Positions 7,872 to 16,716 of a stretch of 52,934 nucleotides of DNA are shown here, in pieces. The DNA lies in contig NZ_RZHF01000001.1 of the NCBI RefSeq assembly GCF_003990185.1, forward strand, positions 1-52,934, read 5' to 3'. Made by a program: the position numbers and the translations under genes. The notes under the pieces are model-generated. The model was not told the origin of the DNA and did not search any database. It saw nothing but the letters and a program-made list of their open reading frames with translations. The stretch is from Vreelandella nanhaiensis (GTDB lineage Bacteria > Pseudomonadota > Gammaproteobacteria > Pseudomonadales > Halomonadaceae). How positions within the stretch are numbered: the stretch's first letter is position 1; each line of letters opens with the position of its first letter.

Positions 7872-8820
7872 TTCACTAGCGATGATTCCTTATAACGTCA
7901 CTGGGGGCCTTGCTGAAGCATCGAATTCTTTGACAGAGGCCAAGGGAAACCCCGCGCTCTCTTACCTTATGGGGCTTGGCTCCCGCCGTAGCCGGGTCAC
8001 GATGCGATCTCACCTCCAGCAAGTTGCCTACCTTAGCGGCGGTCATGACATTAAGAGTTGTCCGTGGCATATGATCCGGCGCGAACATGTGCGCTCAATC
8101 ATCGAGATGATGAGTGAACTGGGCAAGGCTCCATCCACTATTAATACTGCATTGTCTGCTATGAAAGGTGTGGCGCGTGAGGCTTGGGTTGCGGGTCGCA
8201 TGGATAGTGAGAGCCACCATCAGATCAGCGATCTCAAGTCTGTCAGGGGCTCAAGGTTGCCGAAGGGCGTACACCTTGATGATGTAGCTATCCAAGCCCT
8301 TTGTTCCGCATGCGAAACAGACGAGACCCCCAAAGGGGAGAGAGATGCCGTGTTACTCCACTTACTGGTCAACACGGGGCTGCGTCGATCGGAGAGTGTA
8401 TCCATAGACATCGAGATGATTGACCGCGGCCGGCAGTCGATCAGGATTCTGGGCAAAGGTAACAAGGAACGCCTCGTCTTTCTGCCCAATGAAACGTTCC
8501 TGAAAGTCATGGCATGGCAATCCCGGTTGGGGCGGGATGTCGGGCCTCTTTTCCCTAGAGTGCGCCGACATGGTGTGATTACTGATCTTCGTATTACTGA
8601 CCAAGCTGTGTACTTCATCATAAAAGAAAGGGCCGTTCAGGCGGGCATTAAGGAGTGCGCGCCTCACGATTTTCGCCGCACCTTCGCTACGAATATGCTA
8701 GATCGAGGTGTCGACGTTCTCACGGTGCAATACGCTCTAGGCCATACCAACCTAGTCACCACACAACGCTATGACCGAAGTGCGGAAAGGCGCCTGGAGG
8801 AGGCGATGAAAAGAATATGA
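7864..8820 (+). CDS. XerC/D-like tyrosine recombinase
   Basis: The complete 318-aa protein has a core-binding domain (residues ~30-120) and a full catalytic domain. Catalytic residues are all visible: TGLRRSE (~172-178, first Arg), GKGNKER (~197-203, Lys), HDFRR (268-272, HxxR), LGHTN (292-296, His) and the tyrosine nucleophile in TTQRYD (Y303). Such enzymes integrate or excise mobile DNA, or resolve plasmid multimers. It lies at the border of the 7.5-19.5 kb cargo island, so either role is possible. It is coupled to the preceding 107-aa gene. Unlike the integrase at 0.6-1.2 kb, it is intact. Confidence 0.9.
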   Translation: MADSLAMIPYNVTGGLAEASNSLTEAKGNPALSYLMGLGSRRSRVTMRSHLQQVAYLSGGHDIKSCPWHMIRREHVRSIIEMMSELGKAPSTINTALSAMKGVAREAWVAGRMDSESHHQISDLKSVRGSRLPKGVHLDDVAIQALCSACETDETPKGERDAVLLHLLVNTGLRRSESVSIDIEMIDRGRQSIRILGKGNKERLVFLPNETFLKVMAWQSRLGRDVGPLFPRVRRHGVITDLRITDQAVYFIIKERAVQAGIKECAPHDFRRTFATNMLDRGVDVLTVQYALGHTNLVTTQRYDRSAERRLEEAMKRI

Positions 8821-8832
8821 AACAACAGAGCA

Positions 8833-9174
8833 GTGCTTCACCCCAAGCTATGGGTGTCATCTAACAGTGACATAACGTTCAACACCAGCCACGATGGCCT
8901 AGCTGGAAAGATAACCGTGACGCTAACGCCAGGTCAGCTCGAGGTGTTCTGGAGCGATCCGGCTGCAGCTTTTGCCAGTGTCTATGGTATTACCCGGGGA
9001 GACTGCCTCGCCTGGCAAGCAGCCGGGTACATGGCGCAGTGTGCCGAGCTGACCACGAAGGGGTGGCAATGCAGGAACCCAGTCCATGGTGGCCATCCTG
9101 TAGCAACCCCAGATCGATGGGTAGCCATGCGCGGCAAATACAGCCTAATTCATCAGGAAGGGGTCAGCAAATGA
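8833..9174 (+). CDS. Hypothetical Cys-containing protein
   Basis: The 113-aa product would start at GTG 8833, 12 bases after the recombinase stop. The start is uncertain because no clear Shine-Dalgarno is present. The C-terminal half has a pattern of three cysteines and late histidines (GDCLAW, AQCAELTTKGWQC, then HGGHP and H) that could bind a metal, like small CxxxxTxxGxxC modules found in phage and plasmid proteins. Its stop overlaps the next start as ATGA at 9171-9174, so the two are translationally coupled. Confidence 0.55.
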   Translation: MLHPKLWVSSNSDITFNTSHDGLAGKITVTLTPGQLEVFWSDPAAAFASVYGITRGDCLAWQAAGYMAQCAELTTKGWQCRNPVHGGHPVATPDRWVAMRGKYSLIHQEGVSK

Positions 9175-9902
9175 CTGGTCAGCGAGAAGTAAACGGTTTA
9201 TGGAGCATCGGACCTCTCTACTCCCGTCACCCTGCGACCGACCCTCGAGATGTTTTCGTTGGTGGGAAGAACCCCAGCCAAGCGGAAAGTGATTTTGAGA
9301 ATGGCATCGCTCGCATGGGTGGGTTTTGGCGCCAGCCATCTTATGTGGGGGCCTATCTGACTGCAGCCTCTTTGCTCGTTGAGCAAGGGCAGGCACGTGG
9401 TAGCTTCGATGAGATAGGATTACCAGCTTTTTATCTTCAGCGTCACGCTGCGGAGTTGATTCTTAAAAGGCTACTGCAGTGGTGTTTTGAGATTATTGAA
9501 TGTCGGAACCAGATCAAACCTGGGCAGGCTATTATGATTACAAATCGGCATCGCCGTTCTCTAAATAATGAGCATGACCTGCGGAAAATTCTGAATAGTC
9601 TGAAAAAGGCAGCCAAGCTAGCCGATGAGAAAATTCCTCCAGAGTGCTTGGCACAGCTAGTTGAAACCATCAGCTCTGTGGAGGCTTCACCGCACTGGTC
9701 CCGCTACCGAGTTGATTCTCGCAGCACACAGAAGAAGCTATGGGAAACCACGGAGATAGTTATTCCAGTTGCAAGCCTTCAGACCCAATTGGATCTTGTC
9801 GCCAGTGACGTGCTGGCGCGTAGCCTTGAGCAGGAATGTTATGAAAACGAGCTGTATAGTACCTGGGCTGGATTGACGTCAGCCTTAGAGGGATCACAGT
9901 AG
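9171..9902 (+). CDS. HEPN-like domain protein
   Basis: I start this 243-aa protein at ATG 9171, inside the ATGA overlap with the preceding gene and behind GGAAGGGG. A central helical stretch, PAFYLQRHAAELILKRLLQW, followed ~45 residues later by NNEHDLRKILNSLKKA, has the look of HEPN-fold proteins, where a helix with RHxxELxLK precedes a second helix starting with HDL. HEPN proteins are often RNases in toxin-antitoxin and phage-defence systems, but the RNase motif (RxxxxH with a preceding polar residue) is not clear here. It closes the recombinase operon and converges on the YaaC-like gene. Confidence 0.5.
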   Translation: MTGQREVNGLWSIGPLYSRHPATDPRDVFVGGKNPSQAESDFENGIARMGGFWRQPSYVGAYLTAASLLVEQGQARGSFDEIGLPAFYLQRHAAELILKRLLQWCFEIIECRNQIKPGQAIMITNRHRRSLNNEHDLRKILNSLKKAAKLADEKIPPECLAQLVETISSVEASPHWSRYRVDSRSTQKKLWETTEIVIPVASLQTQLDLVASDVLARSLEQECYENELYSTWAGLTSALEGSQ

Positions 9903-9953
9903 CCAGCTCAGTCAATCGGCTTGTCGGCTATTCATATCGTACATTGACAGTTC

Positions 9954-11016
9954 TCACGGGGTTCGTATGGCTGGTCGCCAAAACTGAAACCCTGTAATTT
10001 CCGACGCCATCTGATCAATGAATTGATCTGCTGAATTTGTCATGAATTCCGTAATTAACCAGTTCGATGTGCCGTAGAGATGTCTCTCTAGGCCATTAGG
10101 ATCGTAACGGGCTAATTCGCTCAGCCGATGCATCGCAGCAAATATAATGGTAAGACCGTGGCGCTCAGATGGTGGGTTGCTGCTCAGATTTCGTTTGATG
10201 TACCACAAGTCGCGATTCCCAGAGATAGGAACTATGATCCGACGAGTCTTGCTGTGATATGTGCCTAGCCGCTTTTGCGGCCAAGAGTTTTTCAGCCTGT
10301 GGGGCTTTACCTCGCCACCAATTGAAGCGCTTTTTTCGGCGAATATATGTTCTACCGTCTTCAGTGAACCATTCAAAAGAGTGAGGGATATTTCTGAGCA
10401 TCCGACCATCTGCATATCTGGGCGACACTTCAGCCTGGAACCAGCATTCACGAGCCTTGGGGTCTGGATGTTTTACGTAGCAAGCACTTTCTAACGGTAT
10501 GAAGAGCTCTGGGGCCGACCTGAAGGTATGCAAGAATGCTCTATGCACAAAAGGTACATTCCAGAGTAAGTCTTTGAGGTTGTACTTTTCGGCGGTGTGC
10601 GTGACGGTGCTTTCGCCGAGATACGTACACAAAGCTGGCAAGATACCGCCAGACTTAAAAGTTATGGCCTCATTAGCCAAGCTAGCCTTGGCTTTTGCTG
10701 GCCTATCTCCGGTTACACCATGATTCTCTGCATGTGTGGCGCCTCGAACCACCAGAAGAGCTTTGGTTGCGTTCAAAAAAGAGTAATAAAGGGACAGTGG
10801 CGACGCTTCAACATCCATATACTTAGCGGCTTCATGGAACCTTCGTGCCTGTGACCAGAAGGATAGTGCCTCACTCTTATTCTGTCGCTTAAGCCAAAGC
10901 TCTACGAAGCTCCATGGATCTCTTGTGAGTACGCTCTCAGATGCGAAGTCAGGGTGGTTGATAGCTTTGTGCATCCATACCCGACGATTGCCAATTTTAA
11001 TATTTTCTCCAAGCAC
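9954..11016 (-). pseudogene. YaaC-like protein gene with a frameshift
   Basis: Translation begins at GTG 11016, behind AGGAG. The first frame carries an N-terminal domain with SLYYSFLNATKALL and runs out at 10165. The expected C-terminal domain continues in a second frame from about 10260 to 9954: VPISGNRDLWYIKRNL, LTIIFAAMHRLSELARYDP and FIDQMASEITG, all typical of YaaC-type proteins. The two join near 10255-10265, around AARHIS. Restored length is about 350 aa, close to the family. Its function is unknown; YaaC-like proteins turn up in defence islands. Either a real inactivating indel or a sequencing error would explain the break. Confidence 0.65.
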
Positions 11017-11124
11017 TTTCGCTCCTTAAGAGGCTGTACTGCGGGATATTAGGCTAAAATCTGTAGTATGTTTGGTCGTCATCAGCCTTAGCGAGCCTTT
11101 TAAGGTAGTTTCGTTCTCATTCAT

Positions 11125-11985
11125 TTATGATTTTAGCTTTCGCGGGCCTGTGAACCTCGTCAGTTTCTGGCTAAGCATCATGCCAGATGTTACACCCACC
11201 AAGCCAATCCCTGTTCTGATCGACCAGTCATGATCAAACTTTACTAGCAATAAACCTGTAAATAGCATGAGGCACATCACTACAATATTGCGATTCCAGT
11301 CAAGACGATATGGGCCGAGATCATGACAATGAAAATACTGCTCCTGACTGTCCTTGGCCATTCGAGCGAGATGAGCCTGCAGATCAAGAGTCCTATCGAT
11401 TTCCTTCCGTGTTCTGGCTGGTCGATGAAGCCGGCGCTCGTAAATCGCCAATCGCACCATCTTTTCATCTGGTAGATGATCTATATTCTGCCAGCTCGTT
11501 GTCTTTACGCCGTAAGCATCAAGTATTTTCCTTGCAATGTTCGGACGCCGCAGTACCTGAATGTAGCGACCATCGAGCATTGCTAACCATTCGTCACGTT
11601 CATCGCTGGGCTCAATTATCGTAATTCGAGATGGAGCTGGATAATCAGCTTCCTGAACCCACGCTGCTATAGCCGGTTGATCATGCGATCGCATAAAAGC
11701 GACCCTGTGTTTTCCCTCATGAGCAATGAATATCCCAAGTGGCTTGTACCAGACATATAAGGCGTTATCCCTTGAGCCAAAGTAGGTCGCGTAGCGCTCG
11801 ATCCTATTCACCACCTCCTCTGGTGGCACGTTCTCAGGATGCCCTTTGATGCTTGCCCCAATAACATGTTTTGGATCTACAAAGGCTCGATAAGCCTGTC
11901 CATTCTGGTCTTCCCAGTTTAAAAGGGTATCCGGAATTGAGTGTGGGAACAGATGATTTTCTCTCTCCCTCAATTCCGGTATCAA
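11125..11985 (-). CDS. Hypothetical protein with C-terminal membrane segments
   Basis: The open frame extends upstream into the transposase gene in another phase, but that part is not plausible protein. A TTG at 11985 with GAGG before it, 10 bases after the transposase stop, gives a 286-aa product and is my best start. The middle contains IFIAHEGKHRVAFMRSHD, which resembles the G(x)HRxxA motif of ParB/sulfiredoxin-like folds. The C-terminus has hydrophobic stretches (NIVVMCLMLFTGLLLVKF and TGIGLVGVTSGMML). It could be the last gene of the methyltransferase-helicase-nuclease operon or a gene truncated at its 5' end by recombination. Confidence 0.5.
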   Translation of the reverse strand: MIPELRERENHLFPHSIPDTLLNWEDQNGQAYRAFVDPKHVIGASIKGHPENVPPEEVVNRIERYATYFGSRDNALYVWYKPLGIFIAHEGKHRVAFMRSHDQPAIAAWVQEADYPAPSRITIIEPSDERDEWLAMLDGRYIQVLRRPNIARKILDAYGVKTTSWQNIDHLPDEKMVRLAIYERRLHRPARTRKEIDRTLDLQAHLARMAKDSQEQYFHCHDLGPYRLDWNRNIVVMCLMLFTGLLLVKFDHDWSIRTGIGLVGVTSGMMLSQKLTRFTGPRKLKS

Positions 11986-11995
11986 TGTAGAAACC

Positions 11996-13321
11996 TCAGG
12001 AAAAGTGGCCGCTTTCCAGCAAGTCGCAAAGCGTAGGGATGTGTGGACCGTACTCAATCGTTCTGGACACTTTCTCCAGACCAACAGACCTCGCCATAGT
12101 CTCTGGCTGAGAATTGCTTTTTGGCTTTCGCCCTCTCAACTTGGTTGTTGGTTTACGCGCTTGCTTCTCATAGATCAGTCGAGCACGCATGACCTCAAAG
12201 CTGTATCCGCGTCCCATCCGGTTAATATCCTTTGCCAGCCGATTCACAGACTCAGTATAGGCGTTTGTGACCTGGTGATCATAGAAGTTAAAAACCTCCC
12301 CCCACCAGTTCAATAACGCTGTGCGGGATGCCTCAAAGGCTGGCTCGATTGCAGGCGGAAGTGATCTCATCCATGCCCTCGCAAACTCCTGAGCCTCAGC
12401 CTTGTTGCGGCACGAGTAGATGTTATGGAAGTTCTCCTTCGCCTCATAAGCCATAGCCAGTTCTGGATGAAGATCGAACCAGGACTGCATTTTTTCGCGT
12501 TGCTCAGGCGAAAGGCTGCGCTCCCTCTCCAAAAGGATAAAGCGGTCGTCTTTCAGCTTCAGCCTCTGGCGAGTGTTAAGGCCTTTACGAATCTGCTTTC
12601 GCACGGCCTCCAGAGCCTCGTTGGCCATGCGGATGACATGCCAGCGATCCACCACAATATCGCGACCTGGTAGCTGCGCGTTCACGACATCCTTGTAGGT
12701 GCGCCACATATCCATCGTCACGACCTTTACCTTGTGCTTATCAGGCATAGCCTTGAAGTAAGTCATGAGGTCGGTTTTCCTGCGGTTGGGCAGCAGGTCA
12801 TAGACAGCAAGCTCGTTCACGTTGGTGATCATGCACCGGTATTCGCCAATAATCTTCAGCTCATCAATCCCCAGAAACTCCGGCGTTTCAAACTTGATCT
12901 CTTTTCCAAGCCGGTGAACGTAGTCTTCAAAGATATTCTTGATCGTCTTTTCATCAATGCCCGCCTCGCGTGAAATCATTGCGAAGGTTTTCTTCATCGA
13001 CTCCTGCTCAACGTATTTGATGAATCTGGTGGAGGCTTTTCGTTTCGGGTCGATGTCTGGCAGGTTTGAGAAAAAGGTCTTCCCACAACTTTTGCATCGG
13101 AAGCGAGCCCGGTCTACTCGAAGCAGTACGGGCTTACCGTGCATCGGAGTATCGATGTAGTGCTGTTGCTGGGTGCCATGCCTGTATGGCCCCTCGGCCT
13201 GGCAGTGGGGGCATCGTCCAGGTATACCCTGACCATCAACCTCGATGACGTAGTGATCGCCCTCATCAATCAAGTTGCTGGATTGGAGGGTATCCATGTT
13301 TAGCAGGTCAAACTGGCGCAT
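11996..13321 (-). CDS. ISL3-family transposase, operon-embedded
   Basis: The 441-aa protein is a complete ISL3-type transposase: an N-terminal zinc ribbon (CPHCQAEG and CKSCGKTF, residues ~38-80), a helix-turn-helix region, and a DDE catalytic domain with IDELK, VTMDMW, VVDRWH and the terminal glutamate in NAYTESVNRLAKD. Its ATG (13319-13321) comes only three bases after the stop of the GIY-YIG gene, in GTATGAACGATG. ISL3 elements normally carry terminal inverted repeats some distance upstream of the transposase; there is no room for one outside the neighbouring gene, and I see none. It may therefore be a domesticated partner of the operon rather than a free IS. Confidence 0.85.
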   Translation of the reverse strand: MRQFDLLNMDTLQSSNLIDEGDHYVIEVDGQGIPGRCPHCQAEGPYRHGTQQQHYIDTPMHGKPVLLRVDRARFRCKSCGKTFFSNLPDIDPKRKASTRFIKYVEQESMKKTFAMISREAGIDEKTIKNIFEDYVHRLGKEIKFETPEFLGIDELKIIGEYRCMITNVNELAVYDLLPNRRKTDLMTYFKAMPDKHKVKVVTMDMWRTYKDVVNAQLPGRDIVVDRWHVIRMANEALEAVRKQIRKGLNTRQRLKLKDDRFILLERERSLSPEQREKMQSWFDLHPELAMAYEAKENFHNIYSCRNKAEAQEFARAWMRSLPPAIEPAFEASRTALLNWWGEVFNFYDHQVTNAYTESVNRLAKDINRMGRGYSFEVMRARLIYEKQARKPTTKLRGRKPKSNSQPETMARSVGLEKVSRTIEYGPHIPTLCDLLESGHFS

Positions 13322-13324
13322 CGT

Positions 13325-14635
13325 TCATACCTTCTTTTTCACCAATCGCCCGGTGGTATTGTCCATGCGGTACTGAACGATACTTCCATCAATGATTCGC
13401 TTCACCACTTCGCGGGCAGTATTCAACGGAACAGAGAACCACTCTCTCGGGTGATATTCTTTTCCGTCTCTCCCGGTGAGCGTCATCTTTATTCGCTGGG
13501 CGTGAAGGAACCCATGGATGAGGGTCTCAAACTTGTTCGGATTCAAGTTATAGCATTCTATAGACGCGAGCTTTTTGACCGGCGCTTCGAGGAATGCTGT
13601 GTCCCGTTCCGCATTTTTTGTCCGCTCATCCACGGTCAGCTCGGTATAACCAATTTTCAGTAGATTCGGGATTTCACGAAGTGCGGGCTTATCGCTCAAC
13701 GTCGTGACGAAATAGATTTGGCCAGCCCGCTTATCCTTGTGATTCACATTGTTGAAGGCGTCGACTACGGACTCAGCATCACGGATGATCCTCCGTCCAG
13801 TGGGGTCCTGGTAAAGTCGTTTTGCCAGAGACCGGAGGAGATGATTGGACTCTGTTCCATTCTCGAAAATCAGCCGCAGCCTCGGGTCATATCGACCATC
13901 TCCATCCTCTCGGTACTCGCCAACTTCATCGATAAGGCACATGACACCTTCAAGTATGAAGGCATCACCCGGCTGAACTTGTGAGGCCTGCTGGAAGCGA
14001 GCTGCTTTAACGTCGCCAGTTTTCAGCTTCTCGTGCAGATCCCTGAATATTGGCTCAAACGCATAGAAGTCCTGGCAGACACGCCGTTGAGCGATCTCAT
14101 CTGGCTCCTCTCGGCTTTTCTCGAATGAGACATGAACCGGGTCAAAGAGGGAGTCTTCTCCTTGATCAAACTCTGAGAATGCCTCGCTCGCAAAAATGTC
14201 ATCAAGTGATGTGACGTTTTCCGCCTGATTCACGTCCGTCTTCGACGCTGGCCTGCTCGGTTCGGTCGGGGCGCGGGAGGGCATTCCCTCATCATGTGCG
14301 GTCGCCTCCTGATTCGAAACCAGTACGGGCTCGGGTAGCAGGTTATGACGGTCGTATGGCTTCAGAGCTGACAACAGATCTTCCTTCTCGGCGTAGCTCT
14401 TTAGTCTACGGGAGAGAAGCTTTTCTTGAAGGTCAGGACTGTCAGCCTGCGGAGCTTTCCCCTGCTGATCGACGAACGCGCTGATCTCTTCAAATCGAGA
14501 CACCTCAAGAGGCGCACCCGAGCTTGATTTCTTGGCCCCGACATCAAGAAGCCCGAACTCATCCGGGCCAGCGAATATATCGTCCAATGAAGGCCGAGCC
14601 GAGGCTTTCCGCCTGTTGTGATTGATCGGTGGCAT
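13325..14635 (-). CDS. GIY-YIG nuclease (T5orf172/Mug113-like)
   Basis: A 436-aa protein. Residues ~300-410 form a GIY-YIG type nuclease domain of the T5orf172/Mug113 group: QIYFVTT (306-312) as the GIY-like strand, LLKIGYTE (325-332) as the YIG strand, R338 within VDERTKNAE as the probable catalytic arginine, and E/N residues in FETLIHGFLH. The first 180 residues are low-complexity with the motif SLDDIFA twice (~16 and ~143), perhaps a docking peptide. RBS AAGGGGG precedes ATG 14635. It follows the helicase by 12 bases and would supply DNA cleavage in a restriction-like complex. Confidence 0.8.
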   Translation of the reverse strand: MPPINHNRRKASARPSLDDIFAGPDEFGLLDVGAKKSSSGAPLEVSRFEEISAFVDQQGKAPQADSPDLQEKLLSRRLKSYAEKEDLLSALKPYDRHNLLPEPVLVSNQEATAHDEGMPSRAPTEPSRPASKTDVNQAENVTSLDDIFASEAFSEFDQGEDSLFDPVHVSFEKSREEPDEIAQRRVCQDFYAFEPIFRDLHEKLKTGDVKAARFQQASQVQPGDAFILEGVMCLIDEVGEYREDGDGRYDPRLRLIFENGTESNHLLRSLAKRLYQDPTGRRIIRDAESVVDAFNNVNHKDKRAGQIYFVTTLSDKPALREIPNLLKIGYTELTVDERTKNAERDTAFLEAPVKKLASIECYNLNPNKFETLIHGFLHAQRIKMTLTGRDGKEYHPREWFSVPLNTAREVVKRIIDGSIVQYRMDNTTGRLVKKKV

Positions 14636-14647
14636 CCCAAATCCCCC

Positions 14648-16714
14648 TTACGACGTCTGAGCCTGCGCCTTACGCTCCTGAGCCTTTCTCTTGATATAGG
14701 CCAGCGCCTCCGCCAAACGGCGCTCATACGGCTCACTCGCCGTCACAGATGGCTCTCGGCCTTTCTCCTTTCGGAACTCATTGATTCGCGGCCAGAGGAT
14801 AACGGCCTCTTCTTCAGACATCTGAGATCGCATGCCAACCACGGTATCCTGGATGGTCTTGAGCACCGATGGCGTCACGGATTTTGAGAGGATCTCATAG
14901 GCACCCTGGAAGGGGTTCACCTGTCGAATCAGATCGACATTCAGGTTTTCGATATTGACGAACTTGTTCCCGATAAGAACAAACTTGCGATTAGGTTTTG
15001 GCTCATCATTGCCTGCACCAGCGACGGGCTTCGACGGCTTATCTGTGCCCCCCTGATAATCCTGGGCATCTTCTTGAACCCCTTCAGGAGTCATGATCTG
15101 AGCGCCTTCAGGCAGGTCAGACTCATCGAACAGCCCTCCGGTGGACTGGATGGCCATGGAGGCGTGTACGGCTTCTGAGACAGTGCTTATCTCACTGTCA
15201 TCCATATCTGGATAAAGCGTTTCCACGACCTTCGGAATTTCCACCTGCTCCATGACCTCTGGATCATCATCGCCCGTCACAGCTGGTGCAATGACTTCAG
15301 GCTTTTGAAGGATGGCGGCTTTGATGTTGTCCATGTTCTCCAGGGCCTTCATGACCTTGTCGGAGACAGGCGATGTGGTATCTTCGATGACCACAGTGCC
15401 AGGGTCGACTTCTTCGCCCGGCCGTATCCGAGACCTCGGCTTGAAGTTCACTGCGGGTGCCAAGACCTGTTCCATCAATAGCGAAACGGTGATGGCCTTG
15501 AGCATGTTGTTGACCGACGTTTTGACGTCGTCATCCTCTGCATCTGGCTGGGCAATCAGGTTGGTAAATTGGGCGTGTGTTTTGCCTTCTGAGTCGCGAG
15601 TAGCGCGGCCGATGATCTGGATGATTTCCGTGAGCGAGGAACGATAGCCAATGGTCAGAACATGCTCGCACCAAGGCCAGTCAAAGCCTTCCTTCGCCAT
15701 ACCCAGGGCAATGATGATATCCATGTCGTCGGCTTTCGACACATTCCTGAGGTAATTCTGAACCTCTATCCGGAGAGGGTTGTCATCAACCAGATCGGCA
15801 ACCTTCAAAAGCCGGCCGGACTGGTCCTTCACGGTAATAATACCGGTCTTCATATCCTTCTCGACGACATCGCCGATAGCGTCGAGAATGTAATCGACCT
15901 CAGAATACTTGTCCTTCGTGGACTCGACCGCGTTGACGTTTGGAATATGGACAATCGTCTTCTTCGAGGTGTCCAGCACCTCATGCACAGCATCCAGGTA
16001 CCGACCGGTGTAGAAGTGATAGCCGATGCCAAGTGACTTCAGATATCTGTAGCCATTGAGCTGTTCATAGTAGGAGTAGGTGACCTGCGTAAACTTCTCT
16101 TCGTCCTCTGGCAGGAGAATCGGAACGGCGTCACCCCGGAAGTACGATCCCGTCATAGCCACAATATGGGCATTCGAGCCCGCCATGACACCATCAATAA
16201 GCTCGCCAAGCCGGTTTTCGCCGTCCGCAGAGGTGTGGTGGAATTCGTCAATTGCCAGCAGGGTGTCGTTGAAGTCCGATGGAGCCAATTCCTTGTAAGC
16301 ATACCGCAGTGTTGCATGGGTACAGATCAAAATATCTGCGTCCGGATCAGACATGAAGCGGATGAACGCTTTGACCTTGCGGTCCTCCCCGCCAGGTACG
16401 CAAAGGTTGTAGCTGGGCTGCACCTTCCAGTCGGCAAAGAAACCAGCGCTCGTGAGGTCAGTATCCTTGAACGAGCCACCGATGGACATTTCGGGCACGG
16501 CCACGATGACTTTGTTCAGTCCCTGGTGTTGCAGCTTGTCCAGTCCAAGGAACATGAGCGCCCGCGATTTACCGGACGCCGGAGGAGCCTTGAGAAGCAG
16601 GTATTGCGCATCGCGAGCGTCATACGCCCGGGCCTGCATTTCACGCATGCCCAATTCATTCAGATTCGAACTCTTGCCAGTTTGTTTGTACTGGACCGTC
16701 ATCAGATCGGCCAT
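14648..16714 (-). CDS. DEAD/DEAH-box superfamily 2 helicase
   Basis: The start is ATG 16714, two bases past the methyltransferase stop (TGATCATGG); a TTG slightly upstream is less likely. The 688-aa protein has Walker A APPASGKS (43-50), a DEAH-like Walker B IDEFHH (155-160), motif III-like MTGSYF (~187) and motif VI QIIGRATR (366-373). Residues ~400-600 are acidic and probably disordered, with a helical C-terminal domain. This is the fold of Type I/III restriction motor subunits and of many defence helicases. Its place between a DNA methyltransferase and a GIY-YIG nuclease suggests a translocating motor of a restriction-like complex. Confidence 0.87.
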   Translation of the reverse strand: MADLMTVQYKQTGKSSNLNELGMREMQARAYDARDAQYLLLKAPPASGKSRALMFLGLDKLQHQGLNKVIVAVPEMSIGGSFKDTDLTSAGFFADWKVQPSYNLCVPGGEDRKVKAFIRFMSDPDADILICTHATLRYAYKELAPSDFNDTLLAIDEFHHTSADGENRLGELIDGVMAGSNAHIVAMTGSYFRGDAVPILLPEDEEKFTQVTYSYYEQLNGYRYLKSLGIGYHFYTGRYLDAVHEVLDTSKKTIVHIPNVNAVESTKDKYSEVDYILDAIGDVVEKDMKTGIITVKDQSGRLLKVADLVDDNPLRIEVQNYLRNVSKADDMDIIIALGMAKEGFDWPWCEHVLTIGYRSSLTEIIQIIGRATRDSEGKTHAQFTNLIAQPDAEDDDVKTSVNNMLKAITVSLLMEQVLAPAVNFKPRSRIRPGEEVDPGTVVIEDTTSPVSDKVMKALENMDNIKAAILQKPEVIAPAVTGDDDPEVMEQVEIPKVVETLYPDMDDSEISTVSEAVHASMAIQSTGGLFDESDLPEGAQIMTPEGVQEDAQDYQGGTDKPSKPVAGAGNDEPKPNRKFVLIGNKFVNIENLNVDLIRQVNPFQGAYEILSKSVTPSVLKTIQDTVVGMRSQMSEEEAVILWPRINEFRKEKGREPSVTASEPYERRLAEALAYIKRKAQERKAQAQTS

Positions 16715-16716
16715 GA

